This document shows, piece by piece, positions 23,176-34,132 of a stretch of 64,000 bases of DNA. Under the pieces are notes generated by a model. The model was not told the origin of the DNA. It saw nothing but the letters and a program-made list of their open reading frames with translations, and ran no database searches. The stretch lies in NCBI GenBank assembly GCA_963920635.1, contig OY987305.1:26436876-26500875 (forward strand), written 5' to 3'. Within the stretch, counting starts at the first letter, position 1. Every line of letters begins with the position of its first letter. The position numbers and the translations under genes are program-made. This stretch comes from Pseudeuparius sepicola (taxonomy: Eukaryota > Arthropoda > Insecta > Coleoptera > Anthribidae).

Positions 23176-26100
23176 ATGGCTGCGGAGATCTCCGCTGTGA
23201 GTGACGACATCGTCGAAGTTTGCGAACGGGCTTTTCGATTACTAACAAACGGTATGGACATGACGACGCGAGAGCGCTGGCTGAAGCTAATCAACAGAAA
23301 TATTAGACTGGTTTACGCCGCCATAAAAGTATACGATTGCAATCCCGGTACTATGACGAAACTTCAAACGAATTTGGGGCATTTAAAAAGATTCAGAGCT
23401 TACTTAAAAACGATACACAGGGGGAGCGGTTTGACGAGACGCGATCGGGTGAAATGGGAGGAAACTAAGTCGGCATTTAAACGTAGAATTCGTTCGGGCA
23501 TAATCATAAATCTGAGTCATAGACGTTACGGAATTTTTGAATGACGCTTATCTCCTTCTAAAACGTCGCGTACCTATGATCGTGAGAGAATATAGGATGA
23601 TCAAGATCAACACCGTTTTCTGCGGTGAATTTATAAAAAAAATCGGAGACGAAGAAATTTTGGAAAATAAATATTTCAGCTCGAAAAATGTCACTGTCGA
23701 CGGGGGGACGGACCTAAAACGATGGTTCGCCGACCACGTTACCGATAGCATCCTAAGGAGCCTGGAGGAGTTCCAGGAGCGCGATTCCGGTTGGGCGCTA
23801 CATCGAGTTTTAAGTTTGGAAGTTAACATAAGCAAAGTCGAAATGGGAAACGGCGGCGGGACGTACGTGAGGCTACCGGATGAGATTTCGAAGAAGAAAG
23901 CTTGCGTTAACGTTAAAAACGACGACGACGCCTGCTTCCCGTGGGCCGTCGTTTCCGCGCTATACCCCGTAGACCGTCATTCGGAACGCATGAGTGCTTA
24001 CCCCTACTACGCGGAGGTTTTGCACTTGGATGGATTAGAATTTCCCATGACGCTAGCTAAAATCGATAGGTTCGAAAAGTTAAACGAAATATCCGTCAAC
24101 GTGTACGCCCTAGAGTTAGTATGTGAAGATCCGCGTAAATTTCATACCGGTCCGGTGCGGTTAACTAAAAAGAAGATGGATAGGCACGTGAACTTACTCA
24201 TCGTTCAGGATCAATATTTCCCGAATATGAACGATTACGAGACGCCTCCCGCGGAAGACGTCCCAATGACAGATATAAAATATCATTTCTGTTGGATTAA
24301 AAATTTATCGCGTCTAATTTCAATGCAAATGAATAAACACAACGGCAAAATGTTCATATGTGACAGATGTCTGAATTATTTTCAAACCCAAGCGAAATTA
24401 GACGAGCACGCGGTTTACTGTCGAGAACGGAATAATTACCAGGGAACGTTCCCCAAAGAAAAATTTATATACTTTAAAAACTACGTACATAAGGAACATA
24501 CTCCTTTCGTCGTGTACTCGGATTTCGAGTCTATTCTAAAACCTTATCACGACTCTGAGCCGATGTCCCAGACTTCCAAGTTCAGAAACAGGAGGCGTTC
24601 AGCGCCGGCTTTTATTTTAAATGCTTCACTCCCGATGACATTATAGTTCGCGATCATTGTCATTTGACTTCGCGGTTTCGTGGGTACGCTCCTCAGAGCT
24701 GTAATCTAAATTATAGAAATTCGTTTATGATCCCCGTGGTATTTCACAATTTTAGCGGTTACGACAGTCATTTCATAATCAGGGATCTCGCCAAACGCAA
24801 TCATATCACCCTGCTTCCCATAAATAAAGAAAAATACATAAGTTTTACGATTTTCGACGCCGACACCAACGTAAAATTCCGCTTTATCGATTCTCTCAGA
24901 TTCTTGGGGTTTTCACTCGACAAGCTAGCTTCCTCTCTTACAAAAGCGGATTTCGTTAATACCGGAAAGGAATTTCGTGACGTTCCTTCCGACGATTTGA
25001 CATTGTTAACTAGAAAAGGCGTTTTTTGTTACGACTACATCGATGACTTGGAGAAATTACGAGAAAATTCGCTTCCGCCCATCGATAAATTCTATAACAA
25101 ACTAAACGACACCGATATCGCCGAAAGTGACTACGCGCACGCGCAACTGGTTTGGGAAAAATTCCGCATACAGACTATCGGCGAGTACTCATATTTGTAC
25201 TTAAAAACCGACATATTGCTGCTGACCGACATCTTCGAAACGTTCAGAAAGTCGTGTCACGCTAATTACGGTTTGGATCCCGCTTGGTATTACACCATGC
25301 CAGGGTATACTTATGATTGTATGTTAAAATTCACCGGCTTAGACTGGAGACGTTTCAAGATATAGATATTTTGCTATTTTTCGAGCGGGGCGTTAGGGGC
25401 GGACTGAATCAGTGTTGTAAGGCTTCGCGCGAGCTAATAACAAGTACATGGAAGAGTACGATCCGAGCGATCCCTCCAAATATATCCTGTACCTAGACGT
25501 TAACAATCTGTACGGCTGGGCGATGTGCGAGTGTCTGCCGCAGGGCGATTTTCGTTGGGTCGACGATATCGACGCCATCGACGTTACTAAAATTCCCGAT
25601 GACGCTAAAGAGGGATACGTGTTAGAGGTGGACTTAGAATATCCGGAGGGACTACATGACTCGCACAAAGATCTACCTTTCGCGGCCGAACATCACATAC
25701 CGCCGGAAGCGAAATCGTCGAAACTCATGACCACCCTTTATCCTAAGGAAAAATACGTGATACATTACAGGGCGCTCAAGCAGGCCCTGAATCACGGTCT
25801 GATTTTGAAAAAGACGCACATAATTTTAAAATTTAAACAGTCCGCTTTTTTGGCGCCATACATAAAGTTCAACACGCGATTGAGGGCGCAGGCGAAGTTT
25901 GATTTCGAAAAGACCATCAACTTATGAACAACGCCATCTACGGAAAAACCATGGAAAATATTAGGAAACACAGAATCGTTAAGTTGGTGAATAAGTGGGA
26001 GGGCAGGTACGGAGCGAAACATTTAATTTCGTGTCCGGCTTTTAGATCCAGATCGATATTCGACGAAAACCTAATTAGCGTCGAATTGAATAAGACGCGT

Positions 26101-26719
26101 ATTAACTTTAATAAGCCGCTGTATATAGGAATGGCGATTCTAGACATATCCCAAACCTGCGTCTACGAATTTCATTACGATTTTATGCTAAAAAAACTCC
26201 TCGCCTTCCGACTGTCCATTATTGTACACGGACACGGACAGTCTCATCTATGAAATTTCTTGCGATGACGTTTACTGCGATGTCATACTTAAAAATGTAG
26301 CTCGTTTCGACACCTCCGACTTCCCACCTTATAACTGTTACGAAATTCCGCTAGTAAATAAAAAAGGGCCGGGACTGATGAAGGACGAGTTAAACGGTAG
26401 GATCTTAACCCATTTCGTCGGACTCCGATCGAAAATGTATACTTATCTGGTGGACGGGGGAAAAAAGTGCGTGAAAAAAGCCAAGGGAGTCAAATACAGC
26501 GTGGTAAAAAATAATATCACGTACCAGGATTACGTCGATTGCTTGTTCGAAAAAAAGGAAAAAATCACCAGCCAGTGCACCATACGTTCGTACGCCCATA
26601 CGGTGTTTAGTATCGAACAAAGCAAAGTCGGCCTCAACCCTTTCGATAATAAAAGATATATCGTCGACAATATCGTAACCCTGCCTTGGGGTCATAAGGA
26701 TATCATAGACGTAGATTGA
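23176..26719 (+). pseudogene. Polinton B family B DNA polymerase, frameshifted
   Basis: About 1,180 codons of protein-primed-type DNA polymerase B, which would replicate the linear element. Visible are an N-terminal Polinton-specific region (MAAEISAVSDDIVE), a CDRCLNYF...H zinc-like segment (24,355), Exo I YSDFES (24,520), Exo II HNFSGYDSHF (24,745), Exo III YLKTDILLLTD (25,197), motif [10 protein letters not shown] (25,490), motif B NNAIYGKTMEN (25,925) and motif C YTDTDS (26,224). Frame breaks fall near 23,535, 24,580-24,650 (with a deletion against the copy at 14.6-14.8 kb), 25,360, 25,915 and 26,190. All catalytic motifs persist but in several frames, so it makes no full enzyme. The start fits the TATA box at 23,120. 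Confidence 0.92.
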
Positions 26720-26740
26720 AATGTCAGAATGTGTGGGTGT

Positions 26741-26777
26741 TTGAATAAAAAAATATATTTTTAAAATGTCGTTTTAT
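26741..26777. terminator. Convergent polyadenylation signals
   Basis: AATAAA on the plus strand (about 26,742) follows the polymerase stop. 'ttttattta' (about 26,770) reads as AATAAA on the minus strand for the opposing gene. The two transcription units meet within about 60 bases. Confidence 0.65.
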
Positions 26778-27440
26778 TTAAGAAAACCTTCTCCTATACA
26801 AGTCGGCTAACAAAAACTCCCTATCAAGATAAAAGAGTTCATAAATACAATAGTTTTCTAAGTTACACATTGGATTACAAAGTAACTTAATAGTATCTCT
26901 AATACTTATTCTAAAATTACTTTTTATTAACATCTCATTTACCGTATCTAAAAAATTTAAATTGGAAACAACTAACTTAAAACTGTGCAATAAAGCGATT
27001 TTAAAAGAAACATCCTTATCTATGCGTAGCAGTTCGATACAACATGCCTCGCTGAAGTAAAAGTATACGCCGTTTCTGCCAAGCGACACGATTTCTTGTC
27101 CGTCCGAATTAATCGTGTCCAATTCCATGTCGCAACCAAATTTCACAAGCAGACCATCACCGTGTTTGAAAAACTTATACAGGTGTAAGATAAGTTATTT
27201 CCACTCCACGTGGTCCATGGCCATAACGCATTCTTCTCGGGTACCTTGTCCGCAGACGATATTTACAGCAGGTGTAAAAAATCGTAGTGGACTCAACCCA
27301 CAATGTACGGTATATACGTGACCAGGTGCCAAATGAAAACATGTTTTCAACAGAAGAAGTCTCTCTCTTTGAGTCGTTTGCTGTGGAACGTCGTCGACAT
27401 CGGCGGCTGCGTCAGATTCGTAGCCACTACTGTCACTCAT
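26778..27440 (-). pseudogene. Unrecognised Polinton B gene with one in-frame stop
   Basis: Two minus-strand frames, 27,195-27,440 (begins MSDSSGYESDAAADVDDV) and 26,778-27,146, are in the same phase and separated only by one TAA at 27,195-27,197. Together they form one gene of about 220 codons. The N-terminus is acidic and low-complexity; the middle has LAPGHVYTVHCG; the C-terminal part is rich in leucine, cysteine and aromatic residues. I recognise no domain. It lies between polymerase and integrase, a spot that varies among Polintons. The open flanks suggest the stop is recent. Confidence 0.6.
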
Positions 27441-27452
27441 GCTCCGCCACTA

Positions 27453-28380
27453 CTACAAGACGTCTGTTGCGTCTATCCAGGAGTCGTGAGTTTTATAGAA
27501 CCCCAGCCAACGGACCAAAATCTTCTTTCCTTTTCTACGCAACACCTTTTCTACCAAGAAGACGTCTGGATCGGACGTTTTTTGCAATTCCTCGGTGTAG
27601 AAACCCCCCTGCATCGGTCTTCCGTTCAAGTCTTCCAGGAGATATGTGGGAGGGTTCGTAATTTGAACCTTTGAGATTTTAAACAATTCAGTCGTCTAGT
27701 TGGGCGTGTATCCCTTCTGAAAGACGTGCTTGACTTTGCTGATCCTAACTATGTCGTCTAGTTTAAACTTTTGTTTATCGAAAGTCTTTACGTGGCTGAA
27801 AGAGGCATTCGTTTGTTTTGTTCACATCTTTGGGTTTCATGCGTATGATTCTATGTCTCCTATCATTATATTCGTCAACTAGCGTCGGTAAAATATCGAT
27901 CCACTTGTACGTGCCACTTAAACTGAAATACTTGAACAGTTGTTCTTTCAAGGTGCGGATCACTCTCTCTACTATCACCGATTTCGTGTCGCTAAACGTG
28001 CTATAGTGGTTGACGTTAAAAGTATTCAATAACTCCTTAAAATGACAGTTGTAAAATTCCTTGCCTTGATCGGTCTCGAGATTTCGAGGTCGACGCCCCG
28101 AGGAATTTTTGAGAATATCGGCGAAAGCCTTCGTGACTTCTTCTTCCGACTTGGATTTTAACGGTTTGCACCAGACAAATTTGGAAAAGCAGTCGATCAC
28201 GACTAGTATGAATTTAAAGTTTCTATTGCGGCCGGCGTACTGATCCAGCTGCCCTAGGTCGGCTTGCCAAAGATCATCCAAGTCTTTAATAATAGTTCTA
28301 CGCTTAGGGTATTTTTTTCGTATCGGTTTATGCAATTCCCCAATCAGTTGAATTTTTTCCTTGGTATACTTAGAGTTCAT
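27453..28380 (-). pseudogene. Polinton integrase with chromodomain, frameshifted
   Basis: Retroviral-like DDE integrase that would insert the element. The first frame (28,380 to 27,775) has a basic start, then D41 (DLWQADLG), D104 (LETDQGKEF) and E139 (VIVERVIRTLKE), giving the D,D-35-E spacing, with VIDCFSKFVW between. A second frame (27,686 to 27,453) has the linker TYLLEDLNG..GGFYTEEL and a chromodomain (FLVEKVLRRKGKKILVRWLG...SWI). The two parts are separated by frame disruption at about 27,690-27,780. The upstream zinc-binding region is not evident. This C-terminal chromodomain is characteristic of Polinton integrases in insects. Confidence 0.9.
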
Positions 28381-28418
28381 ATCGAAATTTGTTGACCGCT
28401 TTCTTCGGTGCGACTAAG

Positions 28419-29320
28419 TTATCTGATGACTTTAGCTTCCTTCAGTTCGTTTATAATGGCTACGATTTCGTTGTCCTGAGAAGTGTTCCCGGCGTTTTTG
28501 GATGCCACCAGTAATCGCAATCTGTCAACTAACTCGTTGACGTCGTCTCAAAACATGTACTCTACCGGTTTTTCGTTGTAAGTGAGATGCATACCTTTAC
28601 CGCTTGCCCCCTCATCATCTCCGCGTTTTAGTAACGGTTTAATAACATTCGTGTACTTATATCGAGATGAACCTCTAAATTTACCCGCGCTATTATCTCC
28701 GACGTTTTTCTATCGAAATCTAAAGTTTCTTTTCCCAAGGTCCATTTTGATTTGCTTGCGCTATACTTGGGTCCGTATACAAAATCGATTTGGGGTGACT
28801 TTGCCTTATATTTTTGAATATACGGTCGAGCTATTTCCGGATATGCTTCTAGGTAGTCCTTTATAACGGTAGGAGAATACTGAGATACATCTTCAAAAAT
28901 CTCCTCTTCCTCTTCATTTTTCTCTTCGACTGATGGCAGTGTCGGATTAAAATCTGCCGTTGCCTTTTCGACGTGTGGTGGAAGTTTCGGGGTAAAATCT
29001 CCTTTTAACTTTTCAATCCGTTGCTTTAATGTTTCTACTTTTTTCTGTATTCTTGTATCACTGCTTTCCCCAATTTCTTCTTCTTTTTTAGGTTCCATCT
29101 TAGTTTTTTCTTTCTTCGGTTCGATGTCTAGAATGTCTTTTTTTATTTGTAACGTTTTGATAGATTGCGTCACTGGTTTGAATATTTTTTCCAGCGTCTC
29201 GTCTTCCTCGAATTTCCCCAACTTCAAAGCCGTGTGTTTTTTTCTAATCGCCCGTGCAAGTTCACTAATTTTCTTTGCGCGGTGCGCTTTTAGAATTTGA
29301 TCCTCCGACGTCAGCGGCAT
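28419..29320 (-). pseudogene. Conserved Polinton protein of unknown function, charged/coiled-coil
   Basis: I prefer the ATG at 29,320 (MPLTSEDQILKAHRAKK) over the one at 29,350 because the TATA box at 29,354-29,361 would place the transcript start between them. The N-terminal half is strongly charged (KKEKTKMEPKKEEEIG, long heptad-like stretches). A conserved globular part follows (YSPTVIKDYLEAYPEIARPY, VYGPKYSASKSKWTLG). A frameshift near 28,640 is followed by a second frame to a stop at 28,419 (HLTYNEKPVEYM, NELVDRLRLLVASKN), interrupted by a TGA at 28,548-28,550. Proteins of this layout sit next to the ATPase in insect Polintons. A scaffold or core role is only a guess. Confidence 0.65.
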
Positions 29321-29346
29321 GTTGACCACTAACGTCAGAGAAGTAC

Positions 29347-30034
29347 TCACAGCCTTATATACTTGTCGAAACCTTTCCTATACCGCCCTTTTTTCAGGCT
29401 AAAATCCTTAACTATGACCAGAGTGCCATAGCTGTCGTTCCAACATTGACAGCACAGCTTTTTGAAATCTTCGTACGTGACGTCTGGCGACACGTGTTCC
29501 TCATAAACGTGTTTCAGATTTACGTCGTCTTGTTTAAATAACACGATCACGTTGCAATTATCGCTTATGAGCTGCTTCGGAATTTTCGAATACGTTTGAC
29601 ATAGATAAGCGACGTCCACCACTTTGTGGAGCCCCATCGAATAAAATTCCCTGATTTTATTTTGTCTATCGCAGGCCACATCATCAAATACGAATATCGA
29701 ATTTTCTAGAGCTTCCGACGGATCGATGACGTCCTCGTTTATCGTATACGGAAAGAATCCGATGCAACCGACTTTTTTTTACTACATCCTGCAATAATTG
29801 ATATTTCGGTTGGTACACCGATTTGGTATATAAGTAGATATTTTCGAATTTCAGACCGTTTTCGTTGAAAATCAAACTAAGGAGTGCGTTCGTTTTACCA
29901 CACCCGCTAGGTCCACACAAGATTGCCCTAAACGATTCTGGTAGTAGGGTACCGTGTTTTGATTTTACCGTACCCCCTTGTATGACATCTAGATTTTCGA
30001 TAGGGAGACAAACTTGCTGTTGCTGAACTTGCAT
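29347..30034 (-). pseudogene. Polinton packaging ATPase (FtsK/HerA-like), frameshifted
   Basis: Predicted motor that packs DNA into the capsid. The start is taken as the ATG at 30,034 (MQVQQQQVCLPIENLDVIQG). Walker A GPSGCGKT is at residues 41-48, and a Walker B-like IFVFDDVA lies near 29,690 in a second frame, after a disruption at about 29,780 where a T-run sits. The downstream frame (29,679 to 29,347) contains REFYSMGLHKVVDVAYLCQTY and ends FDKYIRL. The combined length of about 230 codons is normal for the family. Its end overlaps the TATA box of the next gene downstream. Confidence 0.85.
29354..29361 (-). promoter_or_regulatory. TATA box of the charged Polinton protein gene
   Basis: TATATAAG on the minus strand, 34 bases before the preferred ATG at 29,320. 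It lies inside the 3' end of the ATPase gene. Confidence 0.6.
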
Positions 30035-30152
30035 CTTGTCAACTGAGAAATTCTGCGTGCTCCTTCTCAATACATAGGCGACTGACCCCAAAATAAAAAC
30101 AAGTTTTTGTTTTAAAATTTTATTTGTTTTATACATTTACTACATAAATAGC

Positions 30153-31206
30153 TTATGGTAGATAGACACGCACTTTTTCACGTATCATCGTTCTGCACAA
30201 AGGGCATGAGGAGATTTGAAGTGCGCATTCTATGCAAAGCATTACGTGTCCTCAGGGAATCATCACAACCTGTATATCGTTGTTGTAGCAAATTTTACAT
30301 AAATTACTTTTTGATGCGGTTTGAGGTTGACGAACTACGGTATCTTCGACGACGGAGTTTGGTAGTATTGCGACCACTGGCAAGGGTTTAATATCCGCGA
30401 ACGTCCTATTAAGTCCCGCATTACTTGCTTGTATGAAAGGGCAACTGGGGTCCAACTTGCGTGGTCTTGCAATGGATCGTCGCCTTCTTCCCATCGGTAG
30501 CCTTCTATGAAGCAAAATGGACACTTTACTACGTCTTCATAATCTGTGTAATGGAATCCCGCTTCAGCCAATTGTATTGGGGAAATCGACGGATTTGACC
30601 ACTTTGCGAAAGATTTCAATCTATCATTTCGGTTTCTATAGTCACACACTTCTTCCATTTTATACACAGTAGGGACATGCTCGCTGTGTTTAAATAGGTA
30701 TGAAACAGAAGTGGGAGGCGTTTGTGGTGGGGGAATCTTAATGGGAGGCGCCTGCCTCCCACTACCGAGCCAGGCAAATAATTTCTCGCAATTTATGAAA
30801 CTGCACATCCACATTGACTCTTGGTTGTGGTGTGCACACATCGAAATGCTTTTTTCAAATTTAGGTACCCCTGAATGACGTTCCAGGTTAATTACTTCGG
30901 CATCGATGGTTTCTCGTAGGAAGCGTTCTTTCTGTTGGCCCTTGACGTAGACGCGCTCGACACTGAGATATTTTTTTAGGAGACCTTCCATCTCGACGTA
31001 GTCCACATGGCCGCTAGTGTATGCGATCCCCAAATGATTTTTCTCCAAATACTGCACTAGTATTTTGTCGCGTTCGTTGAGATCACTAAAGGTTTTTGGA
31101 GGTCTTATAAGAATATGTAAAGTTTTATCGTTAACTTTTATTGTCAGCTCTTTAGGACAGAAACGTCCGTCTATCATAAATCCCTGTCCACTACGGCGAC
31201 CTTCAT
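30153..31206 (-). pseudogene. Polinton-specific domain fused to an IAP-like BIR-RING tail, broken
   Basis: The N-terminal about 150 residues (start probably the ATG at 31,206; a frameshift near 31,190 precedes CPKELTIKVND) match the stand-alone protein at 36,519-37,001, including GHVDYVEMEGLL, RVYVKGQQKERFLRE and HHNQESMWMCSF. A proline-rich linker leads to a BIR domain: RLKSFAKW, LAEAGFHYTDYEDVVKCPFC, WEEGDDPLQDHASW. A frame break near 30,450 sits just before the last zinc ligand. A RING finger follows (LCKICYNND... LCIECALQISSCPLCR), cut by a TGA at 30,252-30,254 exactly where the C of CGH is expected. The BIR-RING pair is the layout of inhibitor-of-apoptosis proteins of insects and insect viruses, which bind caspases and act as ubiquitin ligases. 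Three breaks make it non-functional. Confidence 0.85.
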
Positions 31207-31237
31207 CTTAATGGGGATCTGTCTACCCCAACCACTT

Positions 31238-31245
31238 TATTTATA
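31238..31245 (-). promoter_or_regulatory. TATA box of the IAP-fusion gene
   Basis: TATAAATA on the minus strand, 32 bases before the ATG at 31,206. The match in position to the stand-alone homologue in element A (TATAAATG at 37,051) supports this start. Confidence 0.65.
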
Positions 31246-31372
31246 GATTTCGGAAAATTTATGGTAATGGGAGGGAAAGGAAACACCGATATTTTATTTT
31301 CTGTTATTTTATTAGGTCAAGTACAAGTACAATAATACCTTACACCTAAAAAAAACTCTCCTTAAAATTAAA

Positions 31373-32521
31373 CTACATAAGTTCCCTAACTACTTCACTT
31401 AATGGTAAATATTCGATGGTACTATCATGTATAATAATACAATAAGCTCGGGTTGAGGCTGGAAATCCTTCGGTACTCTCGATGTCCAGCTTTACGTTAA
31501 CCGTGTTGCTTTTCATGGACTCTATTCGTCGGGAACAGTCGATGACAAAGAGAGCTGCGTTATTTTTGTATTCGGTGTAGCTAAGCAAGGGGTGCCTCTC
31601 ATTCGTATAACTAGAGCAAAAGTCTACGTAATTATGCCTCCAGATAGTCATTGCCATTAAAATCCAATCTTAGCCGTTCAAAAGGAAAATATTCACCATT
31701 TAAAATCAATCTGACATCCGCTATATTTATATTATCGAATACGGAAGGGTCCTTTCTAGCATTTTCATTGCGACTCCTTCGAAATCCCACTATAACGTAT
31801 CGAGGACTCGACACGGCCATTGAAGTTTTGACTGACCAAATTTCTCTGTTGGCATTGACCGTAAGACTTGGCAGTTCATGAAGTTCCCATTTACGATACG
31901 GTATAATTATAGGGCGATCACGTTTAATAGACTGAAGCAGATCCAATCTAATGAAATCGCTAGGTTGAATATGTTTCACTTTTAACTCGACATTGGAAAC
32001 TGTTATTTCTGCCGCCAAGTTTGTTTTCCGCAAGTGGCCAGCTGATAATCGTTAAATATTCCAAACAAATGTTTCAGAGGTATTGTCAAGCTAAATGTTC
32101 CATCCAAATTTACGGTCAAAGGCTTGGTTGGACCAGACCAACTTGCAGTTACCAGGAATTTTTCATCGCTGGGGGCGTAGCATAGATATGTTCTGATAGC
32201 ACTCACAATTCCAGGATTTCGAACTGTTTCCAATTCCTTTCCATTCAGTTCATATGAAATAGAATCGAAGAGAAACGCACCTCCATTATTAGCAAAACTA
32301 CATTTCCCGGTTCCTGTTTTCTTCTCTATTTTACCTTTGATATAAATTGCAGCGTCATACATCAATAACCAAGTGTCTCCTTGGTTAATCGTTATCTCCA
32401 CAATGTCATTATTCAGAAAAGATTTCACAAACGGGTAATATGTTCGTTGCTCTAATCGCTGAATGGACTCATCGAAGGTTGGAGTGCGGTGCACGTCGAA
32501 TACTTGAGGCGTTAGCGACAT
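31373..32521 (-). pseudogene. Polinton B major capsid protein (double jelly-roll type), frameshifted
   Basis: Predicted main shell protein. The first frame starts MSLTPQVFDVHRTPTFDE (32,521) and has YYPFVKSFLNNDIVEITINQ, ELNGKELETVRNPG and LKHLFGIFNDYQ. A deletion and frame change near 32,020 leads to the next frame, with VELKVKHIQ and IIIPYRKWELHELPSL, WSVKTSMAVSSPRYVIVGF and LILNGEYFPFERL. A further break at about 31,645 leads to the C-terminus (ALFVIDCSRR, IEYLPLSEVVRELM). The RKWELHE...WSVKT...PRYVI..F string is the recognisable signature of insect Polinton capsid proteins. Total length is about 390 codons. Confidence 0.85.
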
Positions 32522-32634
32522 GGTAGCCGAGTGCTTCTAGAAATCAACGGTTTTCAGGCGTTAGATTCAAGTTGCAATGGTGTTTCCACTTCGATGACGT
32601 CTTCGTCAATGAGGGTCGGAGGTCACTAAACCGC

Positions 32635-32642
32635 CTTTTATA
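32635..32642 (-). promoter_or_regulatory. TATA box of the major capsid gene
   Basis: TATAAAAG on the minus strand, about 115 bases before the capsid ATG at 32,521, giving an untranslated leader of about 85-90 bases. Confidence 0.55.
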
Positions 32643-32676
32643 CGGTTGGTAGTTGCCTCCAAAAACCAAACGCATT

Positions 32677-33393
32677 TCACATAGACAGTCGTTTCACTTC
32701 CAATCTAACGATAATTTCTTCACCTCTGAAATTGACAGGCTTGAAATTCCTTATGGTCAGGTTGTTTATTTCACGTTTCGTGACAGGCACGTAGAGTAAA
32801 TTTTTAGGGGTTTCGTCTATGGCGTAACAGGGATCGACCCCAACGGCTAATTCGTAAATCGTGTGCGTAGGTCGGTTTACGTAATAAGCACCGGCTGTGA
32901 TGTTACAATCTATATGTATCGTTCTAATTTTAACGATATTTACCGTCAAATCTGAAACGTGCACTTTGCCTTTATCTAAGTATCGTTCGGAAAACCCCAA
33001 AAGTCTTCCAATCGACCCGGCTGTAACAAAATCTATGGTATATTGATCGCTGTAGATCTCACACTGCAGAGTGCTCTTGTTCGCTTGTATCGATATGCTA
33101 CCGCTATCGTTTTCGTCCTCCGATTTTTTCAAATTTTTCCGTATGTGCTCTTCTATATTCTTTATCTCGTATGAACCGGTGGGAAGTGCTATTTCTTTGC
33201 TAGCACCGAAACTACCGGTTAGATAACGAAAATTGTTGTCGCCGCTCTCCTCTTCGATATTCGGTATGCTGTTGAACGTGTGGAATCCCAGCAAAGCTAA
33301 ACCGTACTCGGCGTTTGGGTTCAAAACTATCGGACTGTCAAAATCGATGGAGAGCGTGGATGTGCGTCCGTGTAGAGTAAACAACAATGACAT
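32677..33393 (-). CDS. Polinton penton-like minor capsid protein
   Basis: An intact 238-residue frame. It starts MSLLFTLHGRTSTLSIDF, has LNPNAEYGLALLGFHTFNSIPNI, a GSYEIKNIEEHIRKNL helix, IDFVTAGSIGRLLGFSERYL, HIDCNITAGAYYVNRPTHTI and ends INNLTIRNFKPVNFRGEEIIVRLEVK. These are the conserved blocks of the single jelly-roll minor capsid (penton) protein of Polintons, which fills capsid vertices. A TATA box (TATAAAAG, 33,422-33,429) and CCAGT lie just upstream. It is one of the few unbroken genes of element B. A relative is at 38,404-39,107. Confidence 0.85.
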   Translation of the reverse strand: MSLLFTLHGRTSTLSIDFDSPIVLNPNAEYGLALLGFHTFNSIPNIEEESGDNNFRYLTGSFGASKEIALPTGSYEIKNIEEHIRKNLKKSEDENDSGSISIQANKSTLQCEIYSDQYTIDFVTAGSIGRLLGFSERYLDKGKVHVSDLTVNIVKIRTIHIDCNITAGAYYVNRPTHTIYELAVGVDPCYAIDETPKNLLYVPVTKREINNLTIRNFKPVNFRGEEIIVRLEVKRLSM

Positions 33394-33405
33394 GACTGGC
33401 GACTT

Positions 33406-33777
33406 TTAAGTTGTCCCCCACCTTTTATAGAGAAATTCGATGCACAAATGACCGCAATTTATTTCGTTAAAATTTTGATAGGCGTCGTTATTGTACGTGA
33501 CCTTGACACCTTTTCCAAAATATCGAATCAGTTCTTTGGGCGGTTTCAAAGCGCCAAAGCTATCGAAATATTCTACGACACAGCCTCTTTTTTTGTAAGC
33601 TACCCAATGCGTTCCTTTGTTGCGTTGCACGTCTAAATTTAAAATGGCCGCTTCGTAATTTTTCGGCGTCGACGGAAGTGTATCTCTCATAAAGACGCCT
33701 CTGAAATATGGTATTTTTAAAATTTCGACGTAATTCAATATATCTTCGTCGGACAGCGGTCTATTGGGTAGCTTCAT
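33406..33777 (-). CDS. Adenain-like cysteine protease
   Basis: An intact 123-residue frame matching the adenovirus-type maturation protease carried by Polintons, which cleaves virion precursors. The visible catalytic set is H57 (KGTHWVAY), D72 (EYFDSFG), Q101 and C108 (INCGHLCIEF), in the order His-Asp/Glu-Gln-Cys of the family. It is short compared with adenain (about 200 residues) but typical for Polintons. The start overlaps the end of the next gene upstream by 17 bases in a different frame, as it does in element A. Confidence 0.88.
   Translation of the reverse strand: MKLPNRPLSDEDILNYVEILKIPYFRGVFMRDTLPSTPKNYEAAILNLDVQRNKGTHWVAYKKRGCVVEYFDSFGALKPPKELIRYFGKGVKVTYNNDAYQNFNEINCGHLCIEFLYKRWGTT
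33422..33429 (-). promoter_or_regulatory. TATA box of the penton-like gene
   Basis: TATAAAAG on the minus strand, followed by CCAGT immediately before the ATG at 33,393. It lies in the last codons of the protease gene. Confidence 0.65.
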
Positions 33778-34051
33778 TGGGAGTTTTTTGTTTCTTGAGG
33801 AACAGTCCTAATCCATTCTTATTTTTACGTAAATATAAGCCGGAGCCTTCCTTTCCGATGGCTTCCATCGACCGATTATGCCGTTTTTGTTCTTCCAACC
33901 GCTTCTTCGCATTCTTTGCGTCGATAATTGTCTTGGCTACAGCACCGGCACCGCCTGCCACCGAACCAAGGGCGCCCAAGGCACCTAGGAGGGGCAGTAA
34001 AGGAAGAAATCCGCCGGTATGCTGGAACGGAATTGTGCGAGGAATTTTCAC
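33761..34051 (-). CDS. Small glycine-rich virion protein (adintovirus pX-like)
   Basis: A 96-residue frame MKIPRTIPFQHTGGFLPL with a hydrophobic glycine/alanine segment (LGALGALGSVAGGAGAVAKT, residues about 22-41), then a charged helix (DAKNAKKRLEEQKRHNRSM) and a basic tail. The layout resembles the small membrane-active core or cement-like proteins encoded beside the protease in adintoviruses and Polintons. A role in disturbing membranes during entry is inference. The order PLA2, this protein, protease, penton is the same in element A. Confidence 0.7.
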   Translation of the reverse strand: MKIPRTIPFQHTGGFLPLLPLLGALGALGSVAGGAGAVAKTIIDAKNAKKRLEEQKRHNRSMEAIGKEGSGLYLRKNKNGLGLFLKKQKTPNEATQ

Positions 34052-34132
34052 GTTCCTCTTTCCACCCGCCTTCTTAACGGCTATTCTGCCGCTTTTAAAG
34101 CAACCAACGACGCTTTCTTCAAGTGCTTCATG

